Shown here: positions 22,586 to 33,345 of the stretch, piece after piece
Position numbering within the stretch: position 1 is the stretch's first letter
Layout: each line of letters starts with the position of its first letter
Source of the DNA: Acanthacorydalis orientalis
Taxonomy: Eukaryota; Arthropoda; Insecta; Megaloptera; Corydalidae
Assembly: GCA_034766995.1 (NCBI GenBank)
Contig: CM068315.1
Span: 21,342,844 to 21,406,843, forward strand
Direction: 5' to 3'
DNA: 64,000 nt
Notes under the pieces: model-generated
Told to the model about the DNA's origin: nothing
Seen by the model: only the letters and a program-made list of their open reading frames with translations
The model's database searches: none
Program-made: the position numbers and the translations under genes

Positions 22586-24070
22586 TCGATTAATTCTTAT
22601 ATTCGTTTTTAACTGAAGTCCTATGTTAATTAATATTATAGAAAAATATCTTAGTACACAACATTTTTTTTACCCCTTCCGCTGAATAATATTTCTACGG
22701 CATTCTTTTTTCTTTCTCTAGAGCGGCTCAACATAAAGTAGCTGTTCTTAGCATATCAACTGTTTTAACCTAATTTTTTTCTGATTAGAATAACAATGAA
22801 TCTTGACAACTTGATTAGTAGTGTTATGTTAATTATTATGGATTAATGAACCGATTCTGTCATTATCAGCCATAAAAGGCCTTCTTAATCCTAGAAAATA
22901 TTTAAACGAGAAACCTTTACCTTGCAACATTTCAAGCTACGTCTGACATGTTTATATACCGCATAAATGTTTTTAAGTTTGAGTTATGTTGTTACTGTTT
23001 TCATAATGTAAGATTAAATGTACGTTTATCTTTTACTTTCAAATTTATATTTCGTAAATATAATTTAAGTAATGTTCACAATTTTTTTTAATACAGAAAA
23101 TGTCACCTATCAAAAGCATGTGATAGATGATATTTGATAAAAAATTTTCAATAATCATCCTCAAAGCGCTAAGAGTGCGATAAGTATGCTAAGAGTGCTA
23201 GAGTTCTATAAGTATGTTTTTTGTACCTTAGTTCTCTGAAGATCTCCAAAAGCAAATATCAATAATTATCAGTAATCAATCATCAACAAATTTTAATAAT
23301 AAATTGTTTTGTGGTTTGTAGAGGAATATTAAATTAATTTTTCGATAATTGATATTTTTTATACTCATTATATTATATAATACAACTATCATAATTAAAT
23401 AGAAAGCAAATATTTGAAATAATAGTTCTTGTTTAAAATATTAAGTGATTTAAATTTATTATCATATGACAGGTATTACGGTTTTATCAGATTATACAAA
23501 AGATCAGATATTACAGTCGAAAATCGAAGTACAAGGACTCTTCTATAACATATTTTTTATTTTGAAAATTATTAATAAAATATCAATTTATTAATTAAAT
23601 ATGCTTAATTGATTTTCGTCGCAAAAAGATAATATTTAAATACATATCCGCACATGAAAATTAATTACAAATTTATACATCAACAAAATCAAGGCTTAGT
23701 TGATAATAAGGTATATATTTTTAAATTTTTCATTAGAAATTGTTATTAAAAATACATATACACAATATAAACTAGTTAACTTAAATATGTTATATGGAAT
23801 AATTGATCGTGCTTTATTAAATTTAAAATTTTGTCATAGTTTTTCAAGGTAGTTCCTGTGTATTTCATTTTCACATATATTGAAAATTGTTTTTTTTTAT
23901 TTTTTTCTGGAAAATTTAACTGAATTTATAAATCTAAGGAGTTATCTGAATCTTAAAAACATACTATTTCACAATATTTTTTATATTTTTGACTCGTAAA
24001 GAACGCGAATGAAAGACGTATAAAAAATAATATTTACTATAAATCTGGTAGAAAAATATAATGATTTTGC
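22586..24070. other. Gap with a small tandem duplication
   Basis: Noncoding. At about 23167-23212 the unit GCTAAGAGTGC, followed by TAAGTATG-type sequence, occurs twice. About 23225-23330 weakly resembles the dispersed repeat family seen at 31350-31525 (GTACCTTAG..CTCTGAA). I see nothing else. Confidence 0.45.
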
Positions 24071-24074
24071 TTAA

Positions 24075-24544
24075 CTCTTTTGCTTCGGTGCGGTAAACTC
24101 AATTGACAGCGTTTTATTTACAAATATCCTTCTTTTAGTTGCTTATAGAATACTGCTATTCATTCCTATCGTCTATTATTCCATACTATCACTAAAGAAT
24201 TTAAAAAAAATATCGTAAAAACCGAAAATATTTCTTTAATTCTCTCTTTTATTTCAAAACCAATGGTATGATAAATGTCAGTTGTTCTATAAATATCAGT
24301 TTACTGAACTTCAAACGTTTACCGTGAAGAAGTAAAGTGCTATTTTTATTTATATTTCTTTATTTTCTTATAATACACAAATTTTATTGTACTAATTGTT
24401 GGTGTTAGAATTGACTGTAATGTTCAACTTATTAAAAATTCTTCTATTTATTCGTAAATAGTAATTTTTACGAAAAATATTAGCGGTAAACTGTGTTTAG
24501 TGCAACGGTACAGAAAATTATAAAATGGTACCGGGCTGGAAGAG
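24075..24544. mobile_element. piggyBac-like MITE
   Basis: 470 bp bounded by TTAA (24071-24074 and 24545-24548). The ends are inverse: CTCTTTTGCTTCGGTGCGGT on the left and CTCTTCCAGCCCGGTACCAT read inward from the right. GCGGTAAACT occurs near both ends (about 24090 and 24485) as a subterminal repeat. There is no coding capacity. The type of element is inferred from TTAA and the termini only. Confidence 0.6.
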
Positions 24545-24548
24545 TTAA

Positions 24549-25440
24549 TACTAATAAGGGTAGTCCTACAAATATGATTCTTTATTGTATTTAAAATGAT
24601 ACACATTTATTAATAGAACATTTGAAGAGAGGTTTTTATATTTTTTGTTCAAAATATTACTATCTTTCTGAAAAAAATGTTATAATAATGACTTAGAATT
24701 TAAAAAAATTAATATTTTTATACGCAGAAAAGTATAATTACAGTTGAAAGTAAATTGGTCAAATAAAATTCTTCAAAAGCATAATTCCTTAAAATTTACA
24801 TTAATCTTTATAAATTTACCTGATATGAGTTGATCTGATGTATCTAGAGTAGACATGAAGTCAGAAATTGTCTTTCTAAAAATTATTGTATATTTTTTGA
24901 AAATTGGATGAACTAAAATTTTCATAATTTTACGAATTTATTTATGATTTGTAATTCTTACCTGGAATTGGTTTTTATTTATCCACAGCATATTATAAAA
25001 GTAAATAGTGGAAACAAAAATGATGTGAATTATTGTGTTTGGTTCTGTTTTAAAAATTTTAATAAAACTGATGCATTAATATTTATAATGCATACTCCAC
25101 AAACAATTTTTTTGATTAAAGTTCGTTATTAAGATTTTACGAAGCTTCAACAGCTAAGGTTTTAAGTACCTGATATTTTTTTTTATTAAGATATTTAATA
25201 ATTGTTTATAGAATATTTTGATCAAAGAATAAAAATGGTGGTATATAAAAGTTGAAAATTTAATTGTAAATTCGAAGCCATAGTACCAAAATAAATCAAT
25301 GTGTTATTTTACACAAAATTTTTATGCGTTATTTTATACAACTATATTGAAAAACTCTGCACTAGGATATCGATATAACTTGTATTTTCATAAACGAGAA
25401 AGTACTCGCTAATTTTTTGATAGAGCAAAGCACTTAACTA
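24549..25440. other. No recognisable gene
   Basis: A+T-rich noncoding DNA. Confidence 0.5.
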
Positions 25441-25740
25441 CGGTTACGATGTCTTAGTGAGCTGTTGGACAGAGCCAACGTGCCCGCAGATTCGATAGAG
25501 GTTCAGTTGCATACTGTCCCTCCAAAGAACGAAATATACAACGAGTTTGTGGAGGATATCGTCCAACAATTTCTTATAATGCCGGAATCCTTCCTGGTTC
25601 CATTCACTACATCCCGTCTTTTCTCCATTGTTTCGAAAATTATCTTGTACTGAACAGTTGTTTTGCATCAGTTTTCGCGTACTAAAAACGTTAAACAGAT
25701 CGTTAAAAATTGTCATAAAAGATCTACTTTTTATCAAAAA
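25441..25740. other. GC-richer island open on both strands
   Basis: About 250 bp (25460-25655) is distinctly less A+T-rich than its flanks. It is open on the plus strand (62 codons, ending FTTSRLFSIVSKIILY) and on the minus strand (97 codons). I recognise no domain in any frame. It could be an exon or transposon fragment, or the remains of a foreign insertion. No splice pattern is clear enough to call. Confidence 0.35.
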
Positions 25741-26718
25741 TTATAACTCTGGAAGAATAAATATTTTTTTTGTTCCGGGAAATACAAAACCTTATTCTTT
25801 CAAATAACGTGCTTTATATATGTTCATTAATTTGTAACAACTTATCACATTTTAGTCTGGTGCTGGAGCTAAATTTACTTCCATACGTGAATTATTCTCT
25901 CAAAAGCACCCTACAAATCACCAATTTTTTTTCAATTAAAAAATGCTCAATAATATATTATTGATCATTTCTTATTGCTATTTATATAAATATCGATGGC
26001 TTTTATTTTCAAAAAATTAAAGCGTAGAAAGAGTTTCACCTCGCTGCAGACAAACATGAGAATGATTACAAGTTTGTAGGTTTTTAAAATTTACTAAAAC
26101 AACTTTTATACTTAAATGTATCCATATTATATTTCATAAACACTAATTGATAATATATAAAAAAAATAATTTGAATGCTTTAATATCGCAACATTTTCGA
26201 GTTTCAATAGAAACTCAAGATTTTTCAAATACAATTCAAACATGACAAAAAACATACTTTCAAAAAGATGTATCAAAACATTATTCACTTACAATAACAT
26301 AGACAACTAGAGGAGATTGCACAATCGATCGTTTTATCTTCATATCCTGTATATTATTGTCGATCCATTAATTACGCATTAAACTTTTTCACATTTTTTA
26401 TAAAATTTATATAATGCGAATACTTGAGTTTCAATAGATTAGAGTTTATATTAGTGTATACTTTTTATCAAGATTTATTTATTTACCAAATCTATTTCTC
26501 AACTACCCAAGATATAAAAAATAATCAATAATCATAAAAAATATTTTAGTTTAATTAAGTATACTTACATTAAAATTATAATTTATAACAATGAAATTGT
26601 TTTTTTTTTATAAATAATATATTTTATGTTTGTATTGATTCTATAAAAAAACATTAAAAACTCAGTAATATTTTTTGCAACAGTATTCATTTTTCTTTTT
26701 GTATTCTTAACAGACACA

Positions 26719-26723
<5 letters not shown>
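25741..26723. other. No recognisable gene
   Basis: A+T-rich noncoding DNA. Confidence 0.5.
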
Positions 26724-26764
<41 letters not shown>

Positions 26765-26841
26765 GTATATATATATATATGCATATATGTATATATATAT
26801 ACATGTATATATATAAACATATATATATATATATATATACA
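26724..26841. repeat. (TA)n array with TATG units
   Basis: TA blocks separated by ATGTATAT, GCATATATG and ACATGTATA units. Confidence 0.95.
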
Positions 26842-26959
26842 CTAGCTAGTGCGCAGCATAAATATGCCGCCCATGTTTTATGATTTAAAAAAAATATATT
26901 CAGTATAGTAATAATGAGATGTATATTAATAAGGTAAATAATTCAAGAATTTCTTTTTT

Positions 26960-27775
26960 AATTTAAAATGGGCTGAAATAAAACAAACATCTCGTCTGAT
27001 GAGCGTAGAATCAAACAAAATTTACAAAATGCAAGTAAATCCTCAAAAAAATGTTCCCAAATCGTTTAGAACTGAAAAGGTATGGTAAAAAATGATTCGA
27101 AGTCTCAAAAATAATTAAAAAAAGACTAGATCAAAACGAAAAAAAAGCATCCAAACAAACCATCATATTTCACGTTTATTTAAAAGTAATCCGTTTGAAT
27201 TTTCAAAGACATAACGAAAGAGTAAGGATTAAACATCAACTCTTCTATGTCGCAGGAAATTTTTTGCACAAAATGTTATCGAGAAATCATCTGCAGAAGT
27301 TCCGTATTTGTGTTGAAAAAATATGAAAGATATAGCAAGGTAAGCCAAATAAAGATTGGAAAGGAGAAGAAATAATAAAAAAATGGAAGAATAATCTATA
27401 ACGTGACAAAAGTAAATGTAACATTTTGGCTCCGATGGAAAACTATTTCTTAGAACACCACCGAGCACTAAGCTATATTCTAAATATACCAAAAAAACTG
27501 TAAACACGATGGTGGAATAATGTGATTGCAATGCTATTCCCAACGCAGTTTTTGGATCTAAATCAGATAGAAAATTTGTAGAAATATAGTAGAGTTTTTT
27601 TAAAAAACAACGTGGGTCAAAAATCAAAATAAGAATATGACTGGAACTTAAGAATATTTGGAAATGTATTCCAACTCTGGAACTATGTAAACGCTAAGTT
27701 TAATCAATACATAGTGTGAGACAGTTATTAAAAATAAAGAAGAAACCACAAAATATTATCATGTATAAATGAAAA
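26960..27775 (+). pseudogene. Tc1-like transposase pseudogene
   Basis: Degraded transposase spread over three frames. The clearest blocks are FGSDGKLFLRTPPSTKLYSK and YTKKTV (27425-27500), the FGSDGKLF..R block before the second catalytic Asp in Tc1 proteins. Next comes LDLNQIENL (about 27555), matching the SPDLNPIENLW block with Asn-Pro altered. The tail has CETVIKNKEETTKY-like sequence (27720-27765), matching the usual RC.AVIK.KGG.TKY end. The N-terminal HTH region upstream is only faintly recognisable and TIRs were not found. The open minus-strand frame at 27229-27627 is antisense to this gene and is not real. Confidence 0.8.
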
Positions 27776-27931
27776 ATGTACTGTGAATAAATTGTGTATT
27801 CTTATTAATTTTAAAAAAAAAACAAAGTCTGTCTCTAAATATATGTCCACGGTAATTTAGCAATTATATCGAGTAAATTTCAATATATAATGTTTATTTT
27901 CTATTCTTATGTGATTTTAATTGTTCCTTAT

Positions 27932-28588
27932 CCCTTCGAAGTCGGGAAGGACGAAAGGATGCTTAATTTGTTTAACAAAATTTTTTCAATTAATTGGATA
28001 TTCTTTTACCGTTGAAATTCTAAAGAAAAAACGTATTAACTCTGATTCACCATTATAAATTACATATCTTGCTGATATATCGTTGAAAATCTTCGATAAT
28101 ATTCGTGGAATCATAAATCTCTTGATTGGAAACATAATTGGATGCGGAAAAATCGATTACAATTGAAAATTTTCAGCAATAACATTACTGTTGAGTGTGA
28201 AAAACTTTTTATAAATAATAATAATTTTTTTTAAAATATTGTTTAGTCTTGAAATTTTTTATATGATTACTTCCAAAGATGAACTTTTGGAAAAATTTTA
28301 TTCGCTCCCAGCCTCAAGTTCATAATTTTTATAGATTTTCAAATGAAACAACGGCGATTTTTTTGATTTTTGTACGACTGTAATTTTTTTAATGAAAGAA
28401 AGAGTTATTCTAATAAATTTAATCTTATAAATTTATAAGACCCGGAGACTATGTAAACATATAAATTTAGTCTCATTAGATATAGATTAGTGACTTGTAA
28501 ATATATTATCCAAAAGATAGCTGTCTGAGACCATAGTTTCCATGGAAAACATCAATGGATTCCTTGCTCTACGCCCGACTTCAAAGTG
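27932..28588. mobile_element. piggyBac-like MITE, fuller copy
   Basis: 657 bp with inverse termini: left CCCTTCGAAGTCGGGAAGGA, right read inward CACTTTGAAGTCGGGCGTAG. Flanks are TTAT (27928-27931) and TTGA (28589-28592), each one base from TTAA. The right half, inverted, matches 3766-4085. There is no ORF. These features suggest a non-autonomous piggyBac relative, but no matching transposase is in the window. Confidence 0.6.
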
Positions 28589-28696
28589 TTGATAAAATAA
28601 GTACAATTGTAAAAAAATATATGATTCAATTTATTTTTAAACAACGTAGATGTATATCTTGAATAGCTCTTTAGGTGTCCCTAAAATGTCCCCAAC

Positions 28697-28699
<3 letters not shown>

Positions 28700-28758
<59 letters not shown>

Positions 28759-28765
28759 TATATAC
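28700..28765. repeat. (TA)n microsatellite
   Basis: TA array with two late TATTATA slips. Confidence 0.96.
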
Positions 28766-29082
28766 ACGAAACTCATTCAAATTATTTCTTGTTTATTTCA
28801 AATAAATAAAACTTTCATGAAAATCAAAAGTGATTCATATGTGTGCATAAATAAAACAATCCTTTCACTCATTGAAATTGAATTCTTCGAATTGAAATAT
28901 TGTGTGATATATTTTTCGTTTGCCTTTTCGTAGTATTTCAAATCGTCTTTGTAAAAACATGAATACGACATATTAACGACTTTCGCAACTTACATAATAA
29001 GTAAATCTGACCTAATAGTGACTGTTGTTTCAAAAATCAAACTTTGGTCAAGCAAATATAATTTATTGCCATATACGCATAC

Positions 29083-29124
<42 letters not shown>

Positions 29125-29689
29125 ATGTGTGTATATAAATATATATATACATAAATGTTTCCTCATCTAACGATTAATACGTAAGAAAACAACGATAACA
29201 TAATTCTCATAATTAAAAAGTTATTCAAACAAATACCATGAGATTGGAATGTTTGAATTTCATTCATAATAATAATTCATTAAAAATATTTGTAAAATCT
29301 TTCATAATAATTATATTATTTTTCGACTTATTATTTATTAATATGTAAACTACATTTCGAGACAATTAACACTTCTATTTCTTATATCTAAGTAAAGACC
29401 AATCTAGAAGAGTTCAGCTATTTTTATGTCAACAAATTCGTTACAAATATTCTTACCATAATATTCTGATACTATCGGTTTATTTTAGCCTTTTGCAGCT
29501 ATTTTCCTTTTTTATCTTCTTTAAGCTGTCTTTTGGCTATATTTCAATTATGATTAAATGTTAAATTTATATATAATAATATAAGTGTATGCCGTTAAAG
29601 ATCATGATGGAAATATCAAAATAAATATAACAAGTAAAAAGAAAAACAGTAGATTATAACAATACAATTCGAATTTACAAAATGATTTA
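28766..29689. other. Gap with a TA array
   Basis: A TA array with TG units lies at 29080-29150. The rest is A+T-rich noncoding DNA. Confidence 0.6.
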
Positions 29690-30227
29690 TTAGGTAGGTA
29701 AACTGCAATTATTTAATTGCAGTTTTTCTTTTCTGAATTATAACCTTTATTTTTTTCAGTGAAAGTGTTGTTTCATCGTGTTCATGTTAATATCATTTTA
29801 AAATATTTTTTTCGGTCTGTACTTTGATAAAATCGCCTTTGGTTTTATAATTAATTTTACTTCAAATTGGGCTATTGAATTAAAGATGGAAAAGAATCAA
29901 ATAACAGCAATCATAACGGGAGTTAAAGCAACAGAAACTGCTCGTAAACTAAACGATGCTTTTGGAGTGGATACTGTTAAGAAACGTATGATTTAACAGT
30001 GGTTCCAAAAATTTCGTACTGGAGACGAGAGTTTTAAAAATGATGAAGGTCGCGGTCGTTTTTCTTCAGTTCATAACGACCAACTAAAGGCGTTACTTGA
30101 ATCAGAAACACGCACAACAATTAAGTTTTAGTCATCTAGAAGTTCTGAATCACTTAAAACCATTTAAATTAAAAAATGTATATGAAGTTGAAGTTTATAA
30201 ACCGCAATTCTTTTTCTACCAACTTAA
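29690..30227 (+). mobile_element. HTH-only mariner MITE, copy 1
   Basis: 538 bp with TA at 29688-29689. The left TIR starts TTAGGTAGGTAAACTGCAAT and is modified by a foldback (29700-29711 and 29714-29725, 12-bp arms). The right end, read inward, is TTAAGTTGGTAGAAAAAGAA. The 5' leader is shared with the copies at 32633, 34990 and 53125. The leader is followed by the N-terminal third of the transposase and then directly by the 3' end, so the catalytic domain is deleted. Confidence 0.85.
29886..30168 (+). pseudogene. Truncated mariner DNA-binding domain
   Basis: From ATG 29886: MEKNQITAIITGVKATETAR, then KLNDAFGVDTVKKRMI before TAA. The frame is kept after the stop as QWFQKFRTGDESFKNDEGRG, SSVHNDQLKALLESETRTT, then a frame loss. 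This is the two-HTH DNA-binding region (about 95 codons) with no DDD domain. An in-frame stop in the first HTH prevents a complete product. Confidence 0.82.
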
Positions 30228-31029
30228 TGTTTATAACATGTTTCTTTTTTACAGATGTAATTCCATTTTCTGAAAATTTATTTCTAACTTTACTGCACTT
30301 ATAATTCTAGAAAATGATATGAATTTATCTTTGGTTTAAAGTAATAATTCGTCAAAAGTTCTTTTAATCATTTTGATAGATTATTTTTAATATGACTATT
30401 AGTTGCATAGCTTATTAATCACTTTACAAATAATTTCTAATATTTTTTAAAGTATAATCATAAATCTGAAATTGCAGTTGTCTTGCTATATTAAAGTCAA
30501 TATAGAACAGCAAATATTTTTTATAATTTTGATAATATTTTTTCTTAAATAAAAAACAGAAGTATTTCATCAATTGGTACGGTATATTCAGTGTAACATT
30601 CGATTAGAAATCAATCCGTGTTGAGTTATATTTCCAGTAAATTTTGATTTTTTTTAGTAGTATTTTATTTTATATTGTTTAATTAAAGATTTGTAAAAAT
30701 GTCTATCTTCTTATATTCACACACGCGTTATACATTTTTATTCAATGCATTTGTTCTCTTAATTTTGACTTATTTTGAATACTTATTCATTTTTTACTTA
30801 ATTATCAAATAAAAAATGCGTATATAAAAGTATTGTTTATATTATTTGTCATAAAATTACTTCAAATTAATAAAATTTAATTTTAAATAAGTTTATGATG
30901 TTATTTTGTTGACAATATATTGAATGTCCATTATTCCACGTGTATTGTACATATTTTTTTATTTTATTACATCAGTTAAATTCATTTAATACTTTTTTTC
31001 ATTTTTTTATAGATAAATATGAAGTAACA
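30228..31029. other. No recognisable gene
   Basis: A+T-rich noncoding DNA. Confidence 0.5.
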
Positions 31030-31165
31030 AAAACGTTGCCATCGAAATTCGTGTAAGAAACAATAATATTTATTGAATATTTTTGATTAATATCAATTAG
31101 TTGTGGTTCCTAGGTGAAAACATTTTTTTATGAATGTGAATTTAGCCAATGTCAACTATTTTGCG
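31030..31165 (+). repeat. Dispersed repeat copy
   Basis: Shares the order GTTGCCATCGAAATTCGTGT, then AACAATAATATTTATTGAAT, then GGTGAAAAC and GTGAATTTAGCCAATG with the copies at 31350, 54005 and 54778. Confidence 0.5.
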
Positions 31166-31349
31166 ATAAAATAATTATATGAAATATTATCTGAATAAAA
31201 TGCAAATTGAAAATTATTAATTAGCATTTAAGTAATATATTGACAGAAAAACAAACCTATTCCTAAAATACAACAAATTCTGATCTCTGACATTTTTTTA
31301 TATTTGATTTAATTTGATTTGATTTTATATTTTTTATATTTTATTTTTT

Positions 31350-31525
31350 GTACCTTGACGCTCTGAAAATAATAAGTGCTATCGAAATGCACATAAGCAA
31401 CAATTACAAAAGATCAATAATAAATAACCAAAATTGAATATTTTTGTTCAAAAAAAATGTTGTTGTTTTGGGCTCAAAAAAGAATTCAGTTGTGAAAGTA
31501 AATTTAACCACAGTATTATAATAGT
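31350..31525 (+). repeat. Dispersed repeat copy (clearest plus-strand copy)
   Basis: Starts TTGTACCTTGACGCTCTGAA and continues with a GTGCTATCGAAATGCACATA block, AGCAACAATTACAAAAGATC, an AATTGAATATTTTTGTTCAA block, and AAAGAATTCAGTTGTGAAAG, ending near TTTAACCACAGTATTATAAT. It aligns along its length with the minus strand of 4365-4535. Confidence 0.55.
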
Positions 31526-31892
31526 ATTATGATATTCATTTGAATTCATATTACTCTCAAGTCAGATTTTCAACAGAAAAGAATAAAAATTTAACTTTGT
31601 ATTTAAAAAAGACATTTAAACTTCATTGTGGATTAAATACGGTTATATATTAACATTTTGCTCTAGAAATTGGTATACGAAATAATAAAAAAACTGAACA
31701 AGTGGATAAAAGATAAGGCTACTTTTGTCTAATATTCTGTTTTCAATACATACTTAATATAATACTTAACAGACATACAACTTGTAAAAAAATATAATAA
31801 AAACAATAATTATTTATTTTTTTAATAATACAAGTAACAATTAGTATGTATTTATATAAACTCGTTTTTTATGTATTATTCATTTGTAATAA

Positions 31893-32186
31893 AGGCGGCT
31901 TCATACATTCGCTATTTTCAGAATGCCGAATATTTGCCTTTCGCCGAGTATTGAATAGGTACGTGTTTGCCGAGTGGCGAGCAGACGTAAGCAGACGTAT
32001 GCGTATTTTCCTGTCGATTCTTTCATAATACACAAATGTTTGTTCCCTTTGCTTCGGGAGAAAATACTAGCACCAAATGGGAACGGCGAGCAAGGACGAA
32101 TACCAAACATTCGCTTTGCGCAAATCCCACCACACTACTCGGCATTCAGTAAATTTTTCGCTGACGCCGAATATGTGGCGCCGCCT
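31893..32186. mobile_element. GC-rich MITE with TAA flanks (Harbinger-like?)
   Basis: 294 bp, strikingly richer in CG than its surroundings, flanked by TAA (31890-31892 and 32187-32189). The ends are inverse: AGGCGGCTTCATACATTCGC on the left and AGGCGGCGCCACATATTCGG read inward from the right, with GAATGCCGA repeated inside both arms. TAA duplications are typical of PIF/Harbinger, but the AGGCGGC terminus is not decisive. Short open frames across it (31846-32189) are by-products of its low stop density. Confidence 0.7.
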
Positions 32187-32564
32187 TAAGAAATAAAATG
32201 ATCTATTTTAAAATTTATTGTTACTTTCCTCATTGAACCAAAATTATCAATACATACATTCATATTATATATAAAATTCATATTATATATAATATTCATA
32301 TATAATAAATACATATACAAGTGCGTACATTTTAAATTCTGATAAGTAAATTTTTGACAAGGTCAAAGATATGGAACGATGTTTTGTAATAGTAATTAAT
32401 TATTATTTTGTCTTTAAATAAAAATAATATTGTCAAAACATAATTAAAAAATCATAGACGTCATTTAATGACCTAATGAGAAGTAATTCGAATCATCTTA
32501 TATGAAAAAAATATATAAAATATTAAGAACTGAACTAAATAAATCTTGTGTACATACAAACATA
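32187..32564. other. No recognisable gene
   Basis: A+T-rich DNA with a small local repeat of ATTCATATTATATATAA units at about 32260-32300. Confidence 0.5.
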
Positions 32565-32572
32565 TGTATATG

Positions 32573-32632
<60 letters not shown>
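32565..32632. repeat. (TA)n array, left of mariner MITE
   Basis: TA array ending exactly at the TIR of the mariner MITE at 32633. Confidence 0.96.
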
Positions 32633-32636
<4 letters not shown>

Positions 32637-33202
32637 GTTGGTAAGAAAATAATTTAGAATTTTATTTTCTGAATTCTAACCTTATTTTTTTTCAATGAAA
32701 TTGTCACTTCATCGTGTTCATGTTAATACAATTTTAGGCGCATTTTTCGGTCTATATTTTGGTAACATCGACGTTGGTTTTATTATTAATTTTGCATCAA
32801 ATTGGAGTATTAAATTAAAGATGATAAAGAAGCAAATAAGAGCACTTTTCGTATGAGTTCAAAACGGGTAACAGAACAAAAGAAACTGCTCGTAAACTAA
32901 ACGATGCTTTTGGTGTGGCCATAGTTAAAAAAGTACGGTGCAATGGTGGTTCCAAAATTTTCGTGATGAGGACGAGAGCCTTAAAGATGAAGAAGATTGC
33001 GGGCGTCATACTTCAGTTCATAACGACGGACTGAAGGCCTTAGTTCAATCAGAACCACGTACAATTCGAGAGCTTGCACAAAAGTTAGACGTTAGTCATC
33101 CAATAGTTCTGGATCACTTAAAACCGCTAGGAAAATAAAAAAAGAGAAAAATTTATATGAATTTGAAGGTCATAAACAGCAATTATTTTTCTAGTAACCT
33201 AA
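32633..33202 (+). mobile_element. HTH-only mariner MITE, copy 2
   Basis: 570 bp with TA at 32631-32632 and 33203-33204. The left end is TTAGGTTGGTAAGAAAATAA and the right end, read inward, is TTAGGTTACTAGAAAAATAA. This is the least damaged of the deletion derivatives and has no foldback. It lies between a TA array and the end of a family B MITE (33207). Confidence 0.9.
32821..33138 (+). pseudogene. Truncated mariner DNA-binding domain
   Basis: Starts at ATG 32821 (MIKKQIRALF), loses frame in the first HTH, then stays open from 32938: MQWWFQNFRDEDESLKDEE, TSVHNDGLKALVQSEPRTI, RELAQKLDVSHPIVLDHLKP, ending LGK and TAA. It holds both helix-turn-helix segments (the second, RELAQKLDVS...VLDHL, is intact). 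The stop falls where the catalytic part would begin. A 66-residue second-HTH peptide could in principle be made, but there is no evidence of expression. Confidence 0.85.
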
Positions 33203-33206
33203 TATA

Positions 33207-33345
33207 TAAGGTGTAAAAAATAAAACTATACCTTTAAATTGAATCAATCATAACTCTATTCTAAAAATATTTTCTTATAGTTTTAGGATTTTAAAGTGCC
33301 AACCTTAAAATTTAAAAACATATATCTTGGCCAGACAGTGAATAT
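33207..33345. mobile_element. TA-flanked MITE, family B copy 2 (partial)
   Basis: Starts TAAGGTGTAAAAAATAAAAC after TA. It matches the inverted right end of 22027-22492 for about 130 bp, then the match fades. Confidence 0.6.

Noticed and set aside
27229..27627. 132-codon open frame on the minus strand with membrane-like stretches
   Set aside because: It is antisense to the Tc1-like pseudogene, whose FGSDGKLF and IENL blocks lie on the plus strand.
31846..32189. Three overlapping short open frames near 32 kb
   Set aside because: They follow the GC-rich MITE at 31893-32186, where stops are rarer, and have no protein features.
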